Shown: one piece after another, positions 1 to 5,048 of the stretch
How the letters are laid out: the number at the start of each line of letters is the position of its first letter
Position numbering within the stretch: the stretch's first letter is position 1
Assembly (NCBI GenBank): GCA_027335545.1
Contig: DAHWHV010000403.1
Location: forward strand, 1 to 9,035
From: Clostridia bacterium
Lineage (GTDB): Bacteria > Bacillota_E > RBS10-35 > JAJYVN01
Direction: 5' to 3'
Length of the DNA stretch: 9,035 nt
The notes under the pieces: model-generated
The model's database searches: none
What the model was told of the DNA's origin: nothing
The model's input: the letters and a program-made list of their open reading frames with translations, nothing else
Made by a program: the position numbers and the translations under genes

Positions 1-14
1 GAAGCCCCCGCCCA

Positions 15-44
15 TTGACCACGAGGGGCGGCCCCGGCTATACT
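15..44 (+). promoter_or_regulatory. Promoter of tRNA-Pro (sigma-A type)
   Basis: A -35 box TTGACC (15-20) and a -10 box TATACT (39-44) are separated by 18 bp. The tRNA begins 20 bp after the -10 box, so only a short 5' leader would be removed. These are near-consensus hexamers in very GC-rich surroundings, which makes chance occurrence unlikely. The same transcript may also read into the yerC-like gene, because no convincing terminator is seen after the tRNA. Confidence 0.8.
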
Positions 45-63
45 GCGTTCGGTGCGCGGACGC

Positions 64-141
64 CGGGGTGTGGCCCAGCTTGGTTAGGGCGCCTGGTTCG
101 GGACCAGGAGGCCGGCAGTTCAAATCTGCCCACCCCGACCA
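64..141 (+). tRNA. tRNA-Pro, anticodon CGG, CCA encoded
   Basis: A full cloverleaf can be drawn. The acceptor stem CGGGGTG (64-70) pairs perfectly with CACCCCG (131-137), followed by discriminator A and encoded CCA (139-141). The D-arm has a GCCC/GGGC stem. The anticodon stem CCTGG/CCAGG (92-96 and 104-108) encloses loop TTCGGGA, with anticodon CGG at 99-101, which reads the proline codon CCG. A five-base variable loop follows, then a T-arm GGCAG/CTGCC (114-118 and 126-130) with loop TTCAAAT. CCG should be a heavily used codon in a genome this GC-rich, which fits the strong promoter upstream. Confidence 0.97.
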
Positions 142-245
142 CTTCAAGTCCCGCAGGTTCAGCCGGGCGGCCCGGGTGTCGGTGAGGACCGGCGCCCGTG
201 GCCGCCTCTGCGCGTTGGGCGGCGCGCGGCCTGGACGCGGGAGGG

Positions 246-262
246 CCCGGCGCCGGGGGTGA
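246..262 (+). promoter_or_regulatory. Palindrome and ribosome binding site before yerC-like gene
   Basis: CCCGGCGCCGGG (246-257) is a perfect 12-bp palindrome, and it overlaps GGGGGTGA (255-262), a good Shine-Dalgarno sequence. The latter ends six bases before the ATC at 269 that I take as the start. The palindrome could be an operator for the DNA-binding protein encoded just downstream, but in DNA this GC-rich it may also be chance. Confidence 0.4.
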
Positions 263-268
263 ACACCG

Positions 269-577
269 ATCGCCTATCGCAGCCGGTTCGCCGATCGCCG
301 GATCGACCGCCTCTTTGCGGCGATCCTCTCCCTGCGCAACCAGGAGGAGTGCTACCGCTTCTTCGAAGACCTGTGCACGGTGGGGGAAGTGCAGGCGCTC
401 GCCCAGCGCCTGGAGGTGGCCGAGTTGCTGCAGGCCGGTGTGACGTATGAGGAGATCTCCACCCGTACGGGCATGAGTTCGGCCACGATCAGCCGCATCA
501 AGCGTTTCCTCTCCTACGGGGCGGAGGGCTACCACCTCGTGTTGGACCGCTTGGCTGGCGGCGCCCGCGGCGGGTAA
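269..577 (+). CDS. yerC: YerC/YecD-type TrpR-like transcriptional regulator, apparent ATC start
   Basis: The gene encodes a protein of about 102 residues, close to the usual length of the YerC family (TrpR superfamily, all-helical DNA-binding proteins of Bacillota, mostly uncharacterised). The protein matches the family nearly end to end: an N-terminal helix (YRSRFADRRIDRLFAAILSL), the conserved segment ECYRFFEDLCT, then ALAQRLEVAELL, and a helix-turn-helix around TYEEISTRTGMSSATISRIK near residues 61-80. The start is odd. The frame is closed by TGA at 260-262, there is no ATG, GTG or TTG before the GTG at 380, and starting there would delete the conserved first third. ATC at 269 fits the family N-terminus and follows GGGGGTGA at good spacing. 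A frameshift from the GTG at 259, or a sequencing error, are the alternatives. The regulated target is unknown. It lies downstream of tRNA-Pro and may share its transcript. Family assignment is confident; the exact start is not. Confidence 0.85.
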   Translation: MAYRSRFADRRIDRLFAAILSLRNQEECYRFFEDLCTVGEVQALAQRLEVAELLQAGVTYEEISTRTGMSSATISRIKRFLSYGAEGYHLVLDRLAGGARGG

Positions 578-604
578 CCCCCGTTGTGGGTCTGCGTCCC
601 GCAA

Positions 605-631
605 CCTTCGGAGCCCGGTGGTGCCCGAAGG
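605..631 (+). terminator. Hairpin after yerC-like gene, possible terminator
   Basis: CCTTCGG (605-611) pairs perfectly with CCGAAGG (625-631) around a 13-base loop, 27 bp after the yerC stop codon. No T-tract follows, so termination is uncertain. The rest of the gap up to the infC promoter at 780 shows no gene that I can support, only GC-rich sequence. Confidence 0.35.
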
Positions 632-779
632 GGCGGCGCGCCCTCTGGGTGGCCGGGACACGCTCGCCACCGCCGGGGGCGTGGACGGGTAGTGCCCTCC
701 CGGCCCTCCCGTCGCCCGGCTGCCACCCCCCGGACCGCAGGTGGACTCCGGCGGTGGCGCTGACCGCGGCTGGGTTCGT

Positions 780-808
780 TTGACGCCCCACGGCTCCCGT
801 GCTATCCT
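780..808 (+). promoter_or_regulatory. Promoter of the infC-rpmI-rplT operon
   Basis: A -35 box TTGACG (780-785) and a -10 box TATCCT (803-808) have the optimal 17-bp spacing. Transcription would start near 815 and leave a leader of about 190 nt before infC, which contains a terminator and several hairpins. Confidence 0.75.
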
Positions 809-814
809 GAATCG

Positions 815-1003
815 GGCCTCTGTCGGCTCAGGCTGGCAGATCGCTGTAAGGTGCATGTGTAGGGCGGAAGTGAATAGTGCAAGAAGAAGCCATTCGCTTC
901 TCACCTACCGGCTGCGGCCAGGTGAGGTTCTTTGGGACGAGGCCTTGGCGTCCCTGTCGGCGGATGGTCCTCCGCCGATTTTGTTTTCAGAGGGGGTAGC
1001 CGC
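815..1003 (+). promoter_or_regulatory. infC leader RNA, probable L20-type attenuator
   Basis: From the predicted start of transcription to infC the leader can fold into consecutive perfect stems: AGAAGC/GCTTCT (885-890 with 896-901), TCACCT/AGGTGA (901-906 with 920-925; it shares one base with the first), GGGACG/CGTCCC (934-939 with 949-954), and the terminator stem at 958-977. An upstream segment GGCGGA (863-868) repeats the 5' arm of the terminator and could pair with its 3' arm TCCGCC (971-976), as an antiterminator would. In Bacillus subtilis the infC-rpmI-rplT leader is controlled by ribosomal protein L20 through transcription attenuation. The layout and the operon content match that system; L20 binding here is inferred, since I did not match bases against the 23S rRNA site. 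Confidence 0.65.
958..987 (+). terminator. Intrinsic terminator inside the infC leader
   Basis: CGGCGGA (958-964) pairs perfectly with TCCGCCG (971-977) around a six-base loop, followed at once by a T-rich run ATTTTGTTTT (978-987). It ends only 16 bases before the infC start codon and lies downstream of the promoter, so it must act as a conditional attenuator rather than as the end of a gene. It is the only hairpin in the window with a real T-tract. Confidence 0.85.
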
Positions 1004-1627
1004 ATCAGCAGGGACATGCGGGTGAACTTCGAGATCCGGGCGCGCGAGGTCCGCCTGATCGACGACGAGGGGCAGCAACTCGGGGTGGTGGCGGCACGCG
1101 ACGCGCTCCGCCTGGCGACCGAGCGGGGCCTGGATCTGGTGGAAGTCGCACCGACGGCGTCTCCCGTCGTTTGCCGCATCATGGACTACGGACGCTTCAA
1201 GTACGAGCAGGACAAGCGAGACCGCGAGGCACGCAAGAAGCAGCACGTCGTGGAGGTCAAGGAACTCGTCATCAAGACGATGAACATTGATGACCACGAT
1301 CTCGGCATCCTGTCGCATAAGGCGGACCGCATCCTGCAGGGCGGGGACAAGCTGAAGCTGACCATGCGCTTCCGGGGCCGCGAGATCGTCCACGCCGAAC
1401 TGGGCCGGGATGTGTTCAGGCGCTTCGTCGGCATGCTGGCGCAGGTGGGCCAGGTGGAGATGGAGCCGCGCGTGGAGGGCCGCACCATGAACATGGTGAT
1501 GGCGCCGCGGCCCGAGGTCCTGCAGGCCTTGCGCCAGCAAGTGGCGGCCGCTGCGGCCCGGGCGGCGGCCGCCGGCGCGCAGGCCGTCGGCGGCGCCCAG
1601 GCGGCCGAGAGCGCCCAGCAACCCTGA
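1004..1627 (+). CDS. infC: Translation initiation factor IF-3
   Basis: IF-3 binds the 30S subunit, keeps 50S away and checks the start codon and initiator tRNA. The 207-residue product has both domains: the N-domain (about residues 5-75, with IRAREVRLID and CRIMDYGRFKYE) and the C-domain (about 85-170, with GDKLKLTMRFRGRE and the closing EGRTMNMVMAP). From about residue 180 an Ala/Gln-rich tail of some 28 residues extends beyond the usual end. I chose ATC (1004-1006) as start. It follows the ribosome binding site AGAGGGGGT (989-997) by six bases and gives the N-terminus ISRDMRVN, matching the ISKD-type start of Bacillota IF-3. IF-3 genes often use AUU or similar rare starts, which lets IF-3 repress its own translation. 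The ATG at 1016, four codons later, is the alternative. It is the first gene of the operon with rpmI and rplT. Confidence 0.96.
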   Translation: MSRDMRVNFEIRAREVRLIDDEGQQLGVVAARDALRLATERGLDLVEVAPTASPVVCRIMDYGRFKYEQDKRDREARKKQHVVEVKELVIKTMNIDDHDLGILSHKADRILQGGDKLKLTMRFRGREIVHAELGRDVFRRFVGMLAQVGQVEMEPRVEGRTMNMVMAPRPEVLQALRQQVAAAAARAAAAGAQAVGGAQAAESAQQP

Positions 1628-1638
1628 GGCGGATGGAA

Positions 1639-1670
1639 CGTCGCCGAGGCTGGGCCCCCGGCGAGACGAT
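1639..1670 (+). other. Hairpin in the infC-rpmI gap
   Basis: TCGCCG (1641-1646) pairs with CGGCGA (1659-1664) around a 12-base loop, and the stem can be extended past a small bulge by CG pairs at its base. No T-tract follows. In E. coli the L20 translational control site lies in the infC-rpmI region, so a structure here could be regulatory, but nothing more specific is visible. Confidence 0.25.
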
Positions 1671-1719
1671 GGGGCGCCAAGCACCCGGGGGGACCCGGAC
1701 ATGACGGAGGGGTCGTCGT

Positions 1720-1920
1720 ATGCCGAAGATGAAGACCCACAGCGGCGCCAAGAAGCGCCTGCGGTTCACTGGGACGGGTAAGTTGCGTCGTGCCCATGCC
1801 TTTCACCAGCACAACTTCCGTCATAAGTCGACGCGCCAGAACCGACAACTTCGCAAGCCGGCACTCGTTGGTCCCACCGAGGCGCCGAGGATGGAGCGCC
1901 TGCTACCGTACGGGCGGTGA
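1720..1920 (+). CDS. rpmI: Large-subunit ribosomal protein bL35
   Basis: The 66-residue, strongly basic protein has the full bL35 signature: N-terminal MPKMKTHSGAKKR, the central TGTGKLRRAHAFHQHN segment, and the C-terminal RQLRKPALV followed by MERLLPY. This is the normal family length. bL35 is a small structural protein of the 50S subunit. The ATG is preceded by CGGAGGGG (1705-1712) at seven bases. The gene sits 92 bp after infC and 165 bp before rplT on the same strand, so it should be co-transcribed with both. Confidence 0.97.
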   Translation: MPKMKTHSGAKKRLRFTGTGKLRRAHAFHQHNFRHKSTRQNRQLRKPALVGPTEAPRMERLLPYGR

Positions 1921-2018
1921 GCACACGTTTCCCGCGGTGCGTTTTGTCGCCTTGGCGGCCTCTGGCTCGCGCTGCCCGGTGTGGCTCTGTGCTTGATTGC
2001 CTTCGGGTCCCCGTTGGC

Positions 2019-2062
2019 GCTGCTTGCTTCTTGAATCAGGCTTCTTAGCTGCTTGCTTCTTG
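2019..2062 (+). repeat. Direct repeat in the rpmI-rplT gap
   Basis: GCTGCTTGCTTCTTG occurs twice exactly, at 2019-2033 and 2048-2062, and a third GCTTCTT lies between them (2040-2046). The stretch is pyrimidine-rich and much less GC-rich than its surroundings. The second copy runs into CTTCTTGCA (2056-2064), which is the exact complement of TGCAAGAAG (878-886) in the infC leader. It lies directly before the rplT ribosome binding site, so a role in rplT translation is possible but unproven. Confidence 0.7.
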
Positions 2063-2085
2063 CAGGTACGGAAGGGGAATGACCG

Positions 2086-2439
2086 ATGCCGCGAGTCAAG
2101 AGGGGTGTCACGGCGCATCGTCGCCACAAGCGCGTGCTGCGGTTGACGCGCAGCTTCTGGGGCGGACGCCACCGGCTCTACCGCACAGCCCATGAGGCCG
2201 TGTTGCATTCCCTCTCCTACGCCTACCGCGACCGGCGCTCGCGGAAGCGGGACTTTCGCAAGCTGTGGATCACGCGCATCAACGCGGCGGCGAGGATCGG
2301 CGGGTTGTCGTACAGCAAGTTCATGAGCGGGCTCAAGCGCTCAGGCGTGCAGGTCAATCGCAAGATGCTGGCGGACATCGCGGTGCGCGACGCCGAGACC
2401 TTCGCGCAACTCGTGGACCAGGCCCGGGCCCATCTGTAA
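2086..2439 (+). CDS. rplT: Large-subunit ribosomal protein bL20
   Basis: The 117-residue protein is a full-length bL20, matching the family from MPRVKRG through the strongly conserved central block [18 protein letters not shown] and RINAAAR to GLSYSKFM and [10 protein letters not shown]. bL20 is needed early in 50S assembly, binds domain II of 23S rRNA, and in Bacillota and E. coli represses its own operon, which gives the infC leader its probable regulator. The start ATG follows GGAAGGGG (2070-2077) by eight bases. The usual GY(F/W)G-type segment near residue 24 reads SFWGG here, a minor variation. Confidence 0.98.
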   Translation: MPRVKRGVTAHRRHKRVLRLTRSFWGGRHRLYRTAHEAVLHSLSYAYRDRRSRKRDFRKLWITRINAAARIGGLSYSKFMSGLKRSGVQVNRKMLADIAVRDAETFAQLVDQARAHL

Positions 2440-2441
2440 AG

Positions 2442-2466
2442 GCCGCCCCACCGCCGGTGCGGCGGC
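2442..2466 (+). terminator. GC-rich hairpin just after rplT, possible operon terminator
   Basis: GCCGCC (2442-2447) pairs with GGCGGC (2461-2466), and inside it CACC (2449-2452) pairs with GGTG (2456-2459), separated by one C/C mismatch and closed by a three-base loop. The hairpin starts two bases after the rplT stop. No T-tract follows, so efficiency is doubtful. The only GTG usable as an upstream start for the methyltransferase (2457) is buried in its 3' half. Confidence 0.4.
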
Positions 2467-3425
2467 GCTGCCTGGGCCAAACGGGTGGCAAGCGGCCCTG
2501 CGGCAAGCGACCCCGCGGCAAGCGGTCAAGAGGGGGGGAACGGCCGGCGAAGCCCTCGGCTCCGGCGCCTGAACCCGCTGGGCACTGCCCGTATGCCCCC
2601 ACCCCCCAGCCCCGCGCCTTGGTGGCTGCACTGCGGACGCTGCGGTTGCCCGCCGGTCGTCGTGCGGCCTGGGCTTGCGTCGCCGAAGGGCCGTATCTGG
2701 TGGAGGAGGGCTTGCGCGCGGGACTGCTGCCGCGCGTGGGCGTCGTGTCGGCGAGCGGTGCGGCGCAGGCCGGGTTGGCCGCCTCGCGGCAACGCCTGGC
2801 GGGGGCGCTCGCTCGGAGTGGGGCCTGGGCGGCCGGGCGCTCGCTCGACCTCCCCTGCGGTGCCTGGATCCTGCCCGACCGGGCCTTTGCCGCCCTGGCG
2901 GAGGTGCCGGCGCCGCAGGGCATCCTGGCCGTCTTCTCCCTGCCTCCCCAGGCAGCGGGGGGCGAGCCCCCCTATGTGTTGGCCCTCGATGGTGTTCAGG
3001 ATCCGGGCAACGTCGGCGCGCTGATCCGTCCCCTCCTGGCCTTCTGCGGCCCCCGCGCGGCGCTTTGGACCGGTCCCGAGACCGCCGACCCGTATGGGAG
3101 CAAGGCGCTGCGGGCCTCGGCCGGCGCCGCGTTTCACCTGCGGCGGCACGATAGCGGCGACCTGGCGGCGGATCTGGCGCAGTCGGCGCTGGCGGGGCGA
3201 CGCTGGTGGGCCCTCTGCCCGCGCGGCGGGCGTTCCCCGGGTGCGGTCGAGCTGCGCCCGCCCCTGGGGCTGTTGATCGGTAGCGAAGGGCGCGGCGTGG
3301 ATGCGGCCCTGCTGCGGTGGTGCGAACCCCTGAGCATCCCCATGCCCGGCGGAGCCGAGTCGTTGAATGCGGCCATGGCCGGTGGGATCGTGCTGTACGA
3401 GTGCGCGCGCCAGGCCGCGCGCTGA
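2457..3425 (+). CDS. SpoU/TrmH-family (SPOUT) RNA 2'-O-methyltransferase
   Basis: SPOUT enzymes of this family transfer a methyl group from S-adenosylmethionine to ribose 2'-OH in rRNA or tRNA. The three knot motifs are clear: LDGVQDPGNVGALIR (Asn185 and Arg191, counting from GTG 2457), LLIGSEGRGV (Glu277) and IPMPGGAESLNAAMAG (Asn304). An N-terminal substrate-binding domain is seen as VAEGPYLVEEGL. This is the type of methyltransferase gene commonly found between rplT and pheST in Bacillota; the target nucleotide cannot be told. The start is uncertain. GTG 2457 has no good ribosome binding site and would add a basic, low-complexity tail with three GKR repeats, while TTG 2619 or GTG 2622 look slightly too late for the family N-terminus. 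The C-terminal domain is certain; the first 50 or so residues are not. Confidence 0.85.
   Translation: MRRRCLGQTGGKRPCGKRPRGKRSRGGERPAKPSAPAPEPAGHCPYAPTPQPRALVAALRTLRLPAGRRAAWACVAEGPYLVEEGLRAGLLPRVGVVSASGAAQAGLAASRQRLAGALARSGAWAAGRSLDLPCGAWILPDRAFAALAEVPAPQGILAVFSLPPQAAGGEPPYVLALDGVQDPGNVGALIRPLLAFCGPRAALWTGPETADPYGSKALRASAGAAFHLRRHDSGDLAADLAQSALAGRRWWALCPRGGRSPGAVELRPPLGLLIGSEGRGVDAALLRWCEPLSIPMPGGAESLNAAMAGGIVLYECARQAAR
2487..2531 (+). repeat. Three tandem 15-bp units, GGCAAGCG-led
   Basis: Units starting at 2487, 2502 and 2517 each begin with GGCAAGCG and differ in the remaining seven bases. In the methyltransferase frame they read GKRPC, GKRPR, GKRSR. The 15-bp period keeps the frame, which agrees with, but does not prove, that this stretch is translated. 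Confidence 0.75.
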
Positions 3426-3494
3426 GCCGCGCTCGGCCCAGCCCTCCGACGGCGGGCCGTGGGCGAGCGGGTGATTCGGCCAGGCAGCGGCGGT

Positions 3495-3517
3495 CGGGGC
3501 ACACGCCCCGGCGGGGC
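3495..3517 (+). other. Two overlapping, mutually exclusive hairpins in the gap before the glycosyltransferase
   Basis: CGGGGC-ACAC-GCCCCG (3495-3510) and GCCCC-GGC-GGGGC (3505-3517) share the GCCCC strand, so only one can form at a time. The first could end the methyltransferase transcript. No T-tract and no convincing promoter were found in the 197-bp gap, which otherwise shows nothing I can name. Confidence 0.3.
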
Positions 3518-3622
3518 TCGCCGCGCCCCCCTGCCCTCCGGCTTCCCTCCCCGCCTTCGCTTCGCCAGGGGTTTGCATAGCCTGCCCTGGGCCCCCACTG
3601 CGGGGACCAGGGGGTGTCGCCG

Positions 3623-4828
3623 ATGGATTCGGTCGCCACACGCCCGGCGCCGGTGTCGGTCGTGATCCCGGCGCGCAACCGGCTCCCCCTCCTGCGGTAC
3701 TGCCTGGCCAGCCTGGAGTACCAGGACACCGCCCCGAGCGACCTGGAGGTGGTGGTGGTCGACGACGGCTCCGAGGACGGGACGGCCCAGTGGTTGTCCG
3801 GCTATCGGCCGCCCTACGCCCTCCAGGTGGTGCGGCGGCGTGCGGCGTTCGGTCGGGCGGCCGCGCGCAACGCCGGACTGCGGGCCGCGGGTGGGGAGAT
3901 CGTCGTCTTCGCGGACGCGGATGTCGTGGCCCCGCCGACGCTGATCGGCATGCACCGCCGCCTGCACGCCCAGTGGCGCGGCGAGGGGACGCTCTGCGTG
4001 AGCGGGCACCCCTGGTGCTGGCGCTCCGTGCGGACGTGGGTGTTCCCCGGGTCCGGCCCGGGACCCCGGGCCATTGGAGGGTCGCAGTCGCAGTTCCCCG
4101 CTTCCCGGCCGCCGGGACCGGACGGGCGTCCCGCGACTCCCGTTGGCCCGGCCCTTCCGCTGGAGGCCCTGGCCGACTGGCCCCGGTTCGAGCGTTGGGC
4201 GGGCGGGCCCCTGGCCCGGCGGGGGCAGGCGGTGCGTCTGGCCCGGACGGACGCGGCGCCGTGGCTGTGGTTTGTGACCCGCGTGGTTTCCCTCGGTCGC
4301 CGCTGGGCGGGGGACAGCGGGGGGTTCTGCGAGGGCTTTGCCGGCTATGGCCTGGAGGATTGGGAATTCGGGTACCGCCTGGCCAAGGCGGGCACGCGCT
4401 TCGTGGCGCACCCCGCGGCGTCGGTCTTCCACCAGGAGCATCCGCCGGCCGACCGGACCCCTACCGACCTCGTCCGCAACTACGCGCTGTTCCTTGGGCT
4501 TCACCCGGAGGCGGAGGTGGGGCTCATGGCCTGGCGGCCGCCCTGGAGCCAGATGGACCGCTACGCCGAGGACTGCCGCGCCCAGCAACGCCTGCGGGAG
4601 GTCGCCCCAACCGTGGCGGCGGCCCTGGGGGAGGCCGCCGTGGCCTATGGCCGCGCCTGGATCGCCGGGCAGGGCAGGACCGGTCTGCCCCGGACCTGGC
4701 CGGGCTGGGCGGCGCACTGGGGCCCCGCGCGGGTCTGGGCGATGCAGCGGGAGCAGATGGCCGCCCTCCCGGACCCCCTGGCCCGCCAGGGGATCGCCCT
4801 GTGGCAGGCGCTCAGCGGGCAGCGCTGA
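3623..4828 (+). CDS. Family 2 (GT-A fold) glycosyltransferase
   Basis: The 401-residue protein has a GT2 catalytic domain at its N-terminus: VSVVIPARNR (residues 11-20), VVVVDDGSEDGT (43-54), AAARNAGLRAAGGE (79-92), and the metal-binding DxD as Asp98-Ala-Asp100. Further on, GYGLEDWEFGYRL near residues 242-254 resembles the ED-containing acceptor and base segment of GT2/GT7-type enzymes, and it is followed by an HQEHP motif. No signal peptide or membrane segment is seen, so the enzyme is probably cytoplasmic. It would move a sugar from a nucleotide donor to an unknown acceptor. I prefer ATG 3623, which lies eight bases after the GGGGG of the ribosome binding site; GTG 3614 lies inside that site. 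The last 100 residues or so (Trp- and Ala-rich) match no domain I recognise. The next gene, a GH15 protein, also handles carbohydrate, but the 220-bp gap and its leader hairpin argue against tight coupling. Confidence 0.88.
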   Translation: MDSVATRPAPVSVVIPARNRLPLLRYCLASLEYQDTAPSDLEVVVVDDGSEDGTAQWLSGYRPPYALQVVRRRAAFGRAAARNAGLRAAGGEIVVFADADVVAPPTLIGMHRRLHAQWRGEGTLCVSGHPWCWRSVRTWVFPGSGPGPRAIGGSQSQFPASRPPGPDGRPATPVGPALPLEALADWPRFERWAGGPLARRGQAVRLARTDAAPWLWFVTRVVSLGRRWAGDSGGFCEGFAGYGLEDWEFGYRLAKAGTRFVAHPAASVFHQEHPPADRTPTDLVRNYALFLGLHPEAEVGLMAWRPPWSQMDRYAEDCRAQQRLREVAPTVAAALGEAAVAYGRAWIAGQGRTGLPRTWPGWAAHWGPARVWAMQREQMAALPDPLARQGIALWQALSGQR

Positions 4829-4964
4829 CCCCGCGGCGGCTGGCGCGCTTGTCTCCGGCGTGGGCGATGGGTAGGCTGGGTGGGGTAGCCGCGACCGTTT
4901 CGGCCAGCGGGCGCTTGGCGCGCCGTGGGCCGGGGCGGCGCCTCGCCTGGCCCGCCGCCGGGCT

Positions 4965-5021
4965 GGACCCGCCGGGGCACCGGTCTCGGCGTGGGTGCCC
5001 CGGCCCGGCGAGCCCGGGTCC
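4965..5021 (+). other. Large stem-loop in the leader of the GH15 gene
   Basis: On the 5' side, GGACCCG (4965-4971) and CCGGGGCACC (4972-4981) are contiguous. They pair perfectly with CGGGTCC (5015-5021) and GGTGCCCCGG (4994-5003), leaving a 12-base apical loop and an 11-base bulge on the 3' side (5004-5014). This gives 17 perfect pairs. It ends 11 bases before the ribosome binding site. It could terminate transcription of the glycosyltransferase gene, although there is no T-tract, or act as a leader element of the GH15 mRNA. Confidence 0.55.
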
Positions 5022-5048
5022 ACGGGGCCTGCAGGGAGGACGATCGTT

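Noticed and set aside
259..450. GTG 259 as the start of a small separate protein
   Set aside because: Its frame gives a Pro/Arg-rich sequence with no family match, while the overlapping frame encodes conserved YerC sequence. It is kept only as a possible frameshifted start.
632..779. Possible T-box or other riboswitch before the infC promoter
   Set aside because: Short GGTGG-type strings are present, but no T-box core, no specifier loop and no linked terminator were found. The region precedes the promoter rather than following it.
38..904. A minus-strand open frame covering the tRNA, the yerC-like gene and the infC promoter
   Set aside because: It runs across a tRNA and a promoter and has no conserved protein features.
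3565..3590. GCATAGCCT at 3575-3583, resembling the -10 box of sporulation sigma factors (E or K), inside a CCAGGG/CCCTGG hairpin before the glycosyltransferase
   Set aside because: No matching -35 element lies at the right distance, and the match is too short to support a promoter call.
2341..3729. A 462-residue minus-strand open frame across rplT and the methyltransferase gene
   Set aside because: It has no family resemblance and is antisense to well-supported genes; it is a GC-driven shadow.
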